Assembly (NCBI RefSeq): GCF_958979055.1
Contig: NC_084897.1
Location: 26,996,628-27,060,627 of the forward strand
From: Alnus glutinosa
Lineage: Eukaryota; Streptophyta; Magnoliopsida; Fagales; Betulaceae
DNA: 64,000 bases
Direction: 5' to 3'
Part shown: positions 24,294 to 34,300 of the stretch, piece after piece
Position numbering within the stretch: position 1 is the first letter of the stretch
Layout of the letters: the number at the start of each line of letters is the position of its first letter
Made by a program: the position numbers and the translations under genes
Notes under the pieces: generated by a model
The model's database searches: none
What the model saw: the letters and a program-made list of their open reading frames with translations, nothing else
Told to the model about the DNA's origin: nothing

Positions 24294-24960
24294 ATGGATC
24301 AGATCTGGTTTGCTAAGAATAAACTTATTCATGAAGCCATTACCCTTGTCCCTCTCAACGCTCTTAAATGTATCAAGAACACCACTCAGCATCATTTGAT
24401 GGCTTGGCAGAATAGTAACTTGGCTGATTGGGATCCTCCTCCTTAGGTTCTTTTAAAGTCAACTTTAATGTGGTCATTCGTCCTACTTTTGCAGTCGCTG
24501 CCCCAGTTTTCCTAGACCACTCTAGAAAATTCTTGACAGTCAATACTCTGAAGCTACCCCCTATGGATGCCTTGATGGGTGAAGCTTATGCAGCCTTATT
24601 AGCCTTCATAATGGTTGTTTCAATGGGTTGTTCCTCCATAATCATTGAAGGAGACTCTCTCCTCACTATTCTGGCTTTGAAGGATCATTTGCTTGTCTCA
24701 GACTGAATCTCTGCACTAGTAATTTCTGACTTTCTTGTTCAATTGCATTTCATAAATGTTTGAAGTGCTCTTAAGATATCTAGATGTGCTAATCTTAATA
24801 CACACCTTGTAGCTGGATGAGCCGCTTTCCACCTTATGTTTGGAAGCATTCTCACTGTTTCACATTTTATTTCCTCTATCAAATTGAGGAATAGAAATGA
24901 TCATCCTTTGTAATTTTTTCCTTTTCCCTTTTTCCAATATTTGAATGGAAGAAATATATA
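24294..24960 (+). mobile_element. LINE (non-LTR retrotransposon) remnant: RNase H-like 3' end of ORF2
   Basis: A plus-strand reading frame reads MDQIWFAKNKLIHEA...HHLMAWQNSNLADWDPPP and then shifts frame into GSFKVNFNVVIRPTFAVAAPVFLDHSRKF...MDALMGEAYAALLAFIMVVSMGCSSIIIEGDSLLTILALKD. The second part is the RNase H-like domain (RVT_3 type) found at the end of plant LINE polyproteins. The frameshift near 24440, and the stop at 24704-24706 after ...LLVSD, show it is dead. It fades out at the (AT)n run near 24957. The 5' part with endonuclease and reverse transcriptase is absent. Confidence 0.75.
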
Positions 24961-26034
24961 TATATATATATATATACATTTGGCTCTTTCATATAATTGA
25001 TGGAAACTCAATTTTCATCCTCAGATTCTGTCGATGAATACTTTCCAGCAATATTAAGGAGATTGGTCTAAAATTCTAAGCAAGACAAGACAGGGAGAAA
25101 GATAATATGAGTTTCACATCTCACCCATATTATCTTTTTCTTATTAAACTTTTGGAAAACAACATGTCAACACCTTAAACAAAGTTTCATGTAAAGCTCA
25201 TTCAGCCATAAAACAACACCTACTTTTTCCCATTGTACATGGCCCGGAATTTATTAAAGGCTCAATCATTGTCGATTTGGATTTATGCCACTTACTGCTG
25301 CAATATTAAAATCACATCATCTCTTCCTTAATTACTCTTTCTTTTTTTTTACTATTTAGATTGACATTGGTGCAATAATTTTTCTGTGTTGGTAACACTG
25401 TAGTTATATTAGTATTGATTGTCATTGTTATTTATAAAGTTTTCATTATTGAGACTGAAGGTAAAAGTTACTTTTGTTGTTGTAGATGAAGTTGTTACCA
25501 TCCTTTTTTATAAGTAGTCATTACTGCTGCTAATAAAGTTATGATTATTCTTACCTATAGAATCACCACTACTACTACTACTACTACTATTATTATTATT
25601 ATTGGACATGTCATTACTCTTGGATGCACATTGTACGTCTACTATATACATTGAACATGTCATTAATATCATTGATGAACTTATTAATATTATTATTGTT
25701 GATCCTTTAACTATTATCTTGATCAATTGAAATAATCACTATCATCGCCATTGAATTTATACTTATTATTACTAATAAAATTACAATTATTATTGCCATT
25801 GAAGTCATGATTAACACTATTCTTGCAACTAAACATAATGACCATTGATCGCATTCACGTAGGCTTTTTAATTTCATGGGATTTTGAGTTTGAGTCTTTT
25901 GTAGGTTTGTAGTGCCTTGGTAGCTACCAACAGTCCCCCACTTGGCTCGAGTTTCATATTTGACTCGTTTATCTAATGGGTAATGAAATCATACTCTAAA
26001 ATAATTGTGTACCCAAATTTTGACACCTTAAAAA

Positions 26035-26067
<33 letters not shown>

Positions 26068-26345
26068 GTGATTAGAAGGCCAGTAATTATCATCAAGCAT
26101 TGAAGCCCAATAGAGGTCCAAAAAGTATCACATCAAGCATTTGCCACAAGAGGTCTGATAGGCCCAAGATCCCAAAGAGTAGTCCAAGACACTGTTATTC
26201 TAGTTAGTTTTTATCATTCTCTACACACAACCATCCTCCTTCCACGGGAGATTCTTCAATACCACGGCCCATCTACAGCATATAAGGCCTTCCAGATGAC
26301 ACCAAGCCACCAACGGACATCATTCTTTAACAACAAGGAATTCTA
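24961..26345. other. AT-rich intergenic DNA with trinucleotide microsatellites
   Basis: No gene is supported. Microsatellites include a (CTA)n/(TTA)n block at about 25566-25602 and an (AAT)n block at about 26036-26062. The low-complexity minus-strand ORF at 25508-25726 is an artefact of these repeats. Confidence 0.4.
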
Positions 26346-26615
26346 CGCCTTGTTTGTTAAGTAACAGAATAGTACACAGTAATACGTGTACTGTTAATGT
26401 ACTTTTTCTTATTTCCTATTACCGATCAACATTAAAATATTTTTACTTTTTTTATTTTTTATATCACATCAATAATTTTTTATTATTATTCAAATAAAAA
26501 AATTAACTACAAAACAAAACTTTTTCACATTTTTATATCACATCATCACTTTTTACTAATTCCAAAATTAACAACCCACTATTCTGTTCTGTACATGTCT
26601 TTGCCAAACAAGCTC
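26346..26615. mobile_element. MITE with CTTGTTTG-type inverted ends
   Basis: The left end, CGCCTTGTTTGTTAAGTAAC, is matched in inverse by the right end, whose reverse complement is GAGCTTGTTTGGCAAAGACA. Secondary inverted matches (ATAGTACAC and TGTACAGAA) lie just inside. The interior is about 270 bp of AT-rich sequence. No convincing TSD could be set. The next ~250 bases share its motifs (ATAATAATAAAAAATTATTA) and may be a related decayed copy. Confidence 0.6.
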
Positions 26616-27034
26616 CTAGTTTTAGAAGCCGTGTGTGAAAGGAATGGGTGTTTTGGTAAGCATTTGTGTTTTGAAATTTGTGTTGGGATAGTAGTAAAAA
26701 ATGATTGATGCGATATAAAGTATAAAAAAGTTTAAAATTATTTTATAAAGAAGTAAAAAAAAATTGTTTTGTAGTGACTTTTTTATTTGAATAATAATAA
26801 AAAATTATTAATATGATATAAAAACTAAAAAAAAGAAAAGAAAAAGTTATATTGTTTTTTATTTGACTTTTTTGATTTTTTTGGCCATTGGGACGGCCTT
26901 GATGTAATCATGTTAAGGCGATTTTAACTCATGAATCTTTTGTGACCATAACTCCCCCTACATAATTTTTTTTTTTTTTATTATTATTATTTTCTATTCA
27001 AGTAAGAGAAGATGGGGAGGGGGAAATTAACAAA

Positions 27035-27411
27035 TGAGATATGATATTTTACCATTATAAAAGACACAATTTTTGACTACCTTGTCCACGTGGCAAGGTG
27101 ATGTCTTAATTAGCTTTATAGGTTTTTTTTTTTGAGATATGATTCTTCATCACCTAAATATACAACTTTTCTCCACCTTGTCTATGTGATAAGTTGGTCT
27201 CCCACTAGTTTTAGATTTTTTTAAAAAAAAAATAAAAAAAATAAAGTGATGAACCACCTTGCCACATAAACAAGGTAGTGAAAAGTTGTACATTTAGGTG
27301 GTAGATAATCATATATTTTTTTCTTTCTAAAAAATAAAAGTAAAAGCTGACATGTGGGGTAAAGGTGGTCGGGAGTTGTTTATTAGGGTGTCAATGTATC
27401 ATATCTCTTAA
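27035..27411. mobile_element. Nested MITEs with GAGATATGAT inverted ends
   Basis: An outer element runs from GAGATATGATATTTTACC at about 27035 to its inverse ATCATATCTC at about 27400-27409. Inside, 27134-27315 forms a second element whose ends pair imperfectly for about 50 bases (GAGATATGATTCTTCATCACC inverse to GGTGGTAGATAATCATATAT). CACCTTG(T)CCACGTGG-type blocks recur in both orientations. This looks like one family inserted into itself. Confidence 0.6.
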
Positions 27412-27995
27412 AAAATTGTTCTCAAGTGTTCATTTAGGATATTTTTTTGAAAAAAATTCTCGAAACATTTTATTAGTTATGATTATATATAAAAATAATA
27501 ATTGTCCCAAGAATAAAATAAAATAAATTAATGGATTATGCTATGTATGAACAATCCTTTATATTTTATAGGAGACTTGGTTCTTTATTTATTTATTGCA
27601 TAATTGAACAAAAGTGGGGAGCGGAACGGAGTGGCTTGAAAACTTTAAAAAATAATAGCCCTTGGATTCGGGGGGTGATTCCACCCTTGCCAAGGGTTTA
27701 ATTATTCATTTTAAAAGGTTTTCTTTTCCTTAATTTCTTACAACCTTTCCAGATTCATATGATGGTAAAGTGATTTGCCCTTTCAAATTCACATATGATG
27801 TTCAATTACATTGAACATGTTTAGATCATTCCTAAATAAGAAATAACAGTTATTAGGTTAAAAGAGTAATTTTAATATAAGAGAAAATGATTAACCGATA
27901 GCTGTTACAAATTATTGAAGTTATTATGCTGCTCATGTTCCGTTTTTTTTTTTTTTTTTTTTTTTTTTTGCACTCTCAATTCTGCCTTTTTCTAC
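27412..27995. other. AT-rich intergenic DNA
   Basis: No gene is supported. A T homopolymer of about 27 bases at 27943-27969 ends close to the TIR element that follows. Confidence 0.35.
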
Positions 27996-29043
27996 TTATG
28001 CTCCGTTTGTTTCGACGTAAAATGGTTTCCGTCGTAAAATGGTTTCAGGGAAGTCATTTTTCTGGAAAATATTTTTCGCCGAAAGCATTTTTCGGTGTTT
28101 GGCGCGTACAGAAAATTACAAATATTTTTTATATTTTCATTCAAACATATTAACCTATAAAAATTAATTTTTATTCAAAACATATAAATATTAATATAAA
28201 AATCATCGATAACGAGATTCCATCACTGACCGACAAGATTCTGACCATTTTTATTTGATTTCGGTTAATACAGTTAGAATTCAAGATAATGGCCGGAATC
28301 CGGACAGTTTTGTTGGAATCTGGGATGGCCGGCTTCCGGCGAAGTGGCCGGATTCCGGCCATCCCGCCGGATTCCGGCCAGAGAGGCCGGATCTGGCCAG
28401 ATCCGGCCGGAATCCGGCCTCTCTGGCCAGAGCCGGCCGGGAACTGGCCAGAGCCGGCTGGGATCCGGCCAGATCCGGCCGGTCTGGCCAGAGAGCCGGC
28501 CGGCTCTGGCCGGATCCCGGCCGGCCTTGGCCAGTTCCCGGCCGGCTCTGGCCAGAGAGGCCGGCCGGATCTGGCCAGACCGACCGGATTCCGGCCATCT
28601 GGCCAGATCGCCGGAATCCGGCCGGTCTGCCCAGATCCGGCCAGATCGCCGGAATCCGGCCCATCTGGCCGGATTCCGGCCAGATTGGTTGCCGGAATCT
28701 GGGCTGACCGGATTCCGGCGAAGGTGGCCGGATTCCGTCGCCAGATTCCGACGACATTATCCGGATGTTGTCGGAATTCGATACGGGCAAGATTTCGATG
28801 GTGGTCGGCTGCTTAAACGTGAAGATCGACTGCGTTGTTTAAAATAAATCGACCGCGTCAGACGTCTTCGGAAAATGATTTACGCTTTTAAAAAGCGTAA
28901 ATCATTTTCCAAAATTTACTAAGCATTTTTGGTCAAACAGAAATCATTTTCCGGTTGACTATTATTTTCGCCCCTACCAAACACCGGAAAATACCGAAAT
29001 CATTTTCCAGAAATCATTTTACGCCGAAACAAACAGAGCATTA
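27996..29043. mobile_element. PIF/Harbinger-like non-autonomous TIR element, copy 1, with CCGG-rich core
   Basis: The element is 27999-29040 (1042 bp). Its ends, TGCTCCGTTTGTTTCG and the inverse of TGCTCTGTTTGTTTCG, are flanked by TTA on both sides (27996-27998, 29041-29043). Three-base TWA duplications are typical of PIF/Harbinger elements. The motif CGTAAAATGRTTTC repeats near both ends and could bind a transposase. A perfect 20-bp-arm palindrome with a 1-base spacer lies at 28870-28910. The core at about 28287-28740 is packed with CCGGAATCCGG/GGCCAGATCCGGCC-type units. No transposase is encoded. A shorter diverged copy lies at 49094-49897. Confidence 0.8.
28287..28740. repeat. CCGG-palindrome minisatellite in the core of the TIR element
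   Basis: About 450 bp of irregular tandem units built on GCCGGAATCCGGCC and GGCCAGATCCGGCC. The units are self-complementary, so reading frames are open on both strands (several of 150-175 codons rich in Arg, Pro, Gly and Ser). These are repeat artefacts rather than genes. The block is far richer in GC than its surroundings. Confidence 0.9.
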
Positions 29044-29119
29044 TTAACAAAAATTATAATATTTTTGCTCCACAATAATTTTCTGCCAATGGCTAGAACA
29101 CCAAAACACACTAATTAAC

Positions 29120-30201
29120 CACCCGGCCAAAGAGTTACCTAATTGCTCATGTCAGGGTAATTAAAGAAAGAAAGAAAAACGCTCCGATTTCTTTCCTCTG
29201 TCCCATTCCCTGATATTTTCCTTGTGCAAACCGCTATGGTGCTTCCCACCCCACCACCCATTTCCGTTTTCATACCTCCTCCTTCCACCCCAACGCACAA
29301 CCACCTGTATTTCTCACTTTCTATTATCTATCTCTTCAACCATCTAGCAACTTTACAGTTTTTCAAGCCTTTGAAAATAAAGCATAAGCTCTATCTACCC
29401 ACCTACCTTACCTGCTTTTTCCTTGTTTTCTCATGGCTTGAGTCTTTGCACCAGCTGTTCATGATCCTTTCCTCCACCTCCCACCTGGTTTTTTTTTTTT
29501 TTTTGTAATTTTTTGGGAAGGAGTTTCGTTTAAATTTTTCGGATCTAGATCTACATTCTTCCAACAAAAATTACAAGACACGCTCCTTACCAACGAGTTC
29601 ACCGGCGTCTCCGGGTTCCATCGACGGTCACCGTTCACTCCGCCCGCATCTGCTCCCCCGCGTGTGGCACACACGCTCCAGAGAGCTCTTTGCTCTCTTT
29701 GGCGCGTGAATGCTATGTTTGCTCTCCCCGCTTTTCACCTCGACCGCCTCCGGCGTTTATAGGCTTCGCCGGCAAATTCGACTGTTGATAGGCCTCTCCT
29801 TGGTGGCGCGTGTGCCCCACGCGCCATCGTGGAAGGCTCCCACCCTGCCGTCCTCTGGACATCTACTGTTTATTTTATTGTTTTTGTGTTATTATTTTTT
29901 TGGGCTTATTTGTTGTTTCCCTCTCCCATGTTCACCCCTGTTTTGGTGACTGGGTCATTATGACTCAATCCACTTGTAATATTACCTTCATTGGTGACCT
30001 CGGCTTTGTGGCATCCATGCCTCGAATCAAATGGCTCGTATCTTCGGAAGCATTGCCCCCGCGTACTTACATTCCTAGTTTAAATTTTGGGTTGCCCAAG
30101 CCATGCTGTATTTGTGCATTTTATTTTTTGTTGTAATTGATTACTGTTGTATTTTTTTTTTAAAAACAAAAAATAAAAATAAAAAATCACCCGGCCAAAG
30201 A
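29120..30201 (+). mobile_element. Retroposon of unknown family with 14-bp TSD and A-rich tail
   Basis: CACCCGGCCAAAGA occurs exactly at 29120-29133 and again at 30188-30201, as a target-site duplication. The 1054 bases between them (29134-30187) end on the plus strand in an A-rich tail (from about 30163), abutting the right repeat. This is the signature of target-primed reverse transcription. The body is pyrimidine-rich and has a GC-rich middle (29590-29860). It holds no long ORF with a domain I recognise: no reverse transcriptase, RNase H or known gene. It may be a SINE-like element, a 5'-LINE fragment or a processed copy of a host transcript. Confidence 0.75.
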
Positions 30202-31305
30202 AGCTTGACAATGTCTACTACTTTTTCTAGTTTTGTAAACTAATGATTAATAAAGGATTGCATAATGGCACATAAATCAAGGATTTTAATTAAGTGTACA
30301 ATTAATGATCTGTGGGTTTAATCAGTACTGTTTATATGCCAAAATTATTTGTCTTAAAAAAAAATAAAATTATATGCCAAATTATAGAATCTTTTATAAA
30401 TTTTTTTCCCATTTAGACTCAATTTTTATTTGTGGATGCCAATTACTAAAAACTAGCTTAATTTGAGCTCGCTAGTCGCTACAGTTGGGCCAAACTCCAA
30501 AGCATGAAATCCAAATCTACACGTCCATTTGTGGACAGGAAATAGAAATAACTCAAATAAGAGCCCTGGGAGAAATACAATAGATACCGGGGGGGTCTTT
30601 TTACAAATACAAAAAAGTGTGTGATAAAGAGGGTTCCGCTTCCTTCGAAACCCTCCTTAGCTTTCCCCCCGCTGCCGCCGCCAGTCAGACGATCGAGCTT
30701 CTTAAACGACTTCTGGGGACAAGCAGAAGACCACGAAGAAGAAAGTTGTTGTGGCGTGTGGAATTCATCACTGGGCTGCGGTGGAGAGAGTGCTGGCCGA
30801 TTGTTGGTGTTGTCGAACGGCGCTGCAACAGTCAATACGCCGGGCTGAGAACGGAGACAAACCGCCGTGCGTGAACAGGTGGAGCTTACGCCCGGGTGTT
30901 GTGGTGAACCCGGGGCTGAGCAAAGGTGGTGTGGTGACGTTGGGCTGTGGGCTGAAGGTGTTGCGTGGTGTCCGTTGGTGTTCATCAAGGTGGTCTGCGA
31001 TTTTGTGAGAATTTGGGAAAGAAGACAAGTGGTGTTTGGCTACACGTTTAAGTTGATCCAGGTTTCATTTCTTCCCCCTTACTTTTCCGTTTAGCCCATT
31101 CCAAAAGAAAAAAATAAAAATAAATCATCAACCGAAGTTTACGTGTGTGAAGGTGAGCAGTGGCTACACGTTTCCTTGATCGATGGATTACGATGTAGCC
31201 ATGGAAATGTTGATGTTAATTTCTCTATTTTGGCAGGTCTTAATTAAGTTTCCCCTCCCAGGCCCCGCTGGAAAGACGGGATCAGTAGGGTCTGGGTCGG
31301 AGACA
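30202..31305. other. Intergenic region and promoter/leader of RRN3
   Basis: The left part is AT-rich. The stretch at about 30610-31000 is GC-richer, and its ORFs on both strands overlap each other without known domains, so it is probably leader or promoter of the plus-strand RRN3 gene. A possible leader-intron acceptor is TTTTGGCAG ending at about 31236. Confidence 0.4.
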
Positions 31306-34300
31306 ATGGGAGCTGAGGAATTAGTTAACGGCAAGGCAGGGTTTCATGAAATGGAGGAGGACGATAATTTCAGTGATTCCGAGTTAGTTTATCATGTCAG
31401 GGATGCTCTTAGTTCAGTCTCATCGGTAAGCATTCTGCCACTTGCAGCATATTGTCTTCTTTTTGCCTTTGGGCTGTATTTCTTAATGAAACATGGTTTA
31501 ACATGATGTGTACGAAATTGTCTTGTTAATAGTAATGAATTAGGAAGCTGTTGGAGCATCTCTCTTTATCTAACTACTCAGCTTATGATCATCATCTGTA
31601 TGAAATCGTCATATTAATGTTGATGAGCAAGCTTTAATCATAAATTATACTTGTTCAGGGTGATAGTGACAGTTATAACCAGCTTGTTGGGGTTATGCAT
31701 CATACGGAGAGGCTTGCTCCTGAGGAGGTTGCGCTACTTGTGGTAGGCTCTCTACCAACATTTCTGTTTTTTTTTTTTTTTTGCTAAGCTGTAATACTCC
31801 TATTCACCTCTTCAATGATTTTTCCAAGTCTTTAATTCTTATCTATATTTGCTCGGCAGACAAGTTTAAAGGCACTATCTGGAGCAGTTTCTTATATAGA
31901 TATTGTTCTTCATGAGACTCTTCTTTCTTCAGTGAGTAGATGATACTTGGACCTGTGTGTTGATACTTGGACCTGTGTGTTTATTGATGCTGGTTTGTTT
32001 TGTAACTTTGATTAATATTTTTATGACAAATGTTCTTCAGATTTTTCGAATGAACATGTGGAACTATGGACCTGATGTGATGGATGCTTTACTTGAACTA
32101 ATCATATCCTTGGTATGTGGTTTTTAGGCAGCATTTTATTGTGACGCCTGAGGAATAGATTTTTTCCCCTTACTTGGGAGGACAGTTTGATGAACCTTTT
32201 ATGGTTGATTATTGCCAAATAATGTTTCAGGCTGCTTCAAATGGAAAACATATCAATTCATGTTTGGAAATGCTTGTTAGCAACTTCTCCCCACCGTACT
32301 CTTTCGTTGACATACTGAAGCAGCCACGCGGTCTTGCAAGAAAGGACCAAGTTCTGTCTCGTGTGCATTCAGCTCTGAAACATATAGCTGATTTGGTGCC
32401 TCTTGCTCCCTCAATACTATGTCCAATAGTTTCTCAAAGAATGCCAATCTATGCCAAGGAACCTGTGAGTTCAATTAGCTTTTCACTATTTGCAATTCAA
32501 TTATGAACGTAATACAATTTTGTGTGATTTGTTGTACTTTTTTTAGGTCTTACTGCCTATGCATGTCGCAATGAGTTACATGTGTAACGGCCCAAGGAAA
32601 AGCACTAACCACATATGCGATGTCACCCTTAAAAGACTAGTCAAGTTTGAGCTTCTCTAGAATCACTTATAAAGTCCAATTTCACTTAGTAATTATGTGG
32701 GACTTAGCACCCATGAGCGTCTCTTATAAACCACCCACTCTCTATGTAAGCTACTCAGTAGTCAACTCCTCAATATGGAGGACCGGGGTGTTGTAACATA
32801 TGGCCCATATCTCTGGTCAAGTTGGTGGGGGCAATGTGTTGTGCCTCTTGAGTACCCCTATGTCAATCTACTTGGCATTAGTTTGCTTTATGTCTCTCAT
32901 GCTCATCATTGTTGATTGTGGCATCTAGGGGGGAGGCATCATGGCCCTATATTTTTTCTTCCTTTCATCTCTTTCATTGTTTTAACCTTCTCTTTGTCAG
33001 TGTCAGTTCAGTCGTGTGGTTTTGCATTAATCCGGGCCTATGAAGGGTTAATGTGGAAATTTTAGTAACTGCTTGAAACATACACTTTTCCAGTTGCAGA
33101 ATCTTGGTGCTGTACCCATTGGATAGTTTTAGAACACTGAGGACTCTATTTTTTTTGGAGCTGGTTTTTGCATATATTGATTGTATCTGTAGTTCACCTT
33201 GTGTCCCTATCTAAATTTTGATTGTTTTGTCTCATATATTCTATTATGTTGGTATTCCTGATTGCAGATTCCTATTATGCCTGTGACTGTGTTTTGCTGC
33301 CTTAAATTGTCCGCTATTATTGATCTGAATATTATTACTGTGTCGATCATTAGATCTGAAATTAAACCAACTGCTTCTTGTAGTTGGCGGTTATATATGT
33401 GGAGAACATGTTAAAGCTGGAGAGTGGTGCAATTGGAGAATTTGTTAGGAGCACGATGCTTATGGGGCTGATGGATATGTTAATAGTTTTGGATGTAAGT
33501 AGATTGAATTTACCAAACAAATTAATGGCTAAAAAAATGTATCTGCATTTATATGTAATCATGTATTGAGCTTCTTATAGGTGGAGATTGGATGGGATGA
33601 CATTTTACAAGATGACTCTAGTAAAGGCATATTTCAGATGGAACTTGAAAATGTGGACGAAATTGCAGATTACGATGAGGAAGATGGTACTGAGGTATTA
33701 TCCATACTCAACAATAAATTGGCTCATATCTGGTTTCATCTATTAATCTTTTTAAATGGGAAATGATAGCAGATTGTTGAAAATACGTCATTGGCTTTGA
33801 CTATGGGGAAATGCCTCACTTTATTAGTTCCTGCTAACTTTCAAACCTATGGTATATTGTATTGTTTGAATAAGGATTTTGTTTTCTTATATGATCTTGT
33901 TATTCCTATTCTTCTTGAATGCTTATGATTATTTTACCATGATATTTAGAGTAATTTCGAGATATTTATACAGCTTCCAAGAGAATTAAGTCGGAAGAGT
34001 TTAGGAGGGAACTTAATTTCTGAAAAATTAGATAGCTTGATGGCGATAACTTTTGAACATCTGGAATCATGTAAAGACAGTGGCCGTTTGGTTGAGGTAC
34101 TCTTGCATGTTCAAATTTTCAACGGCTTTGATATGCAATCTTCTGTGACCAATATCCAATCTTATTATATTATTGAAATGTGGTCATTAGGTCTTTGAAC
34201 ATCTTTTAGACTCATTCCGGATTACGGTTCTGACTGCATACAAATCAAAATTTGCTCAGGTAACGTATACAATGTATTCTCACCAAATTGCCCTGTTTTT

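Noticed and set aside
25508-25726. Asn/Ser-rich 72-codon ORF
   Set aside because: It is encoded by trinucleotide microsatellites (CTA and TTA repeats), with no conserved content.
28255-28847. Overlapping ORFs of 150-175 codons on both strands rich in Arg, Pro, Gly and Ser
   Set aside because: They are produced by the self-complementary CCGG repeat, which lacks stop codons in several frames on both strands. No domain or start context supports a gene.
30479-31094. Cluster of overlapping ORFs on both strands upstream of RRN3
   Set aside because: The GC-rich leader/promoter DNA gives chance ORFs. They conflict with each other and show no known domain.
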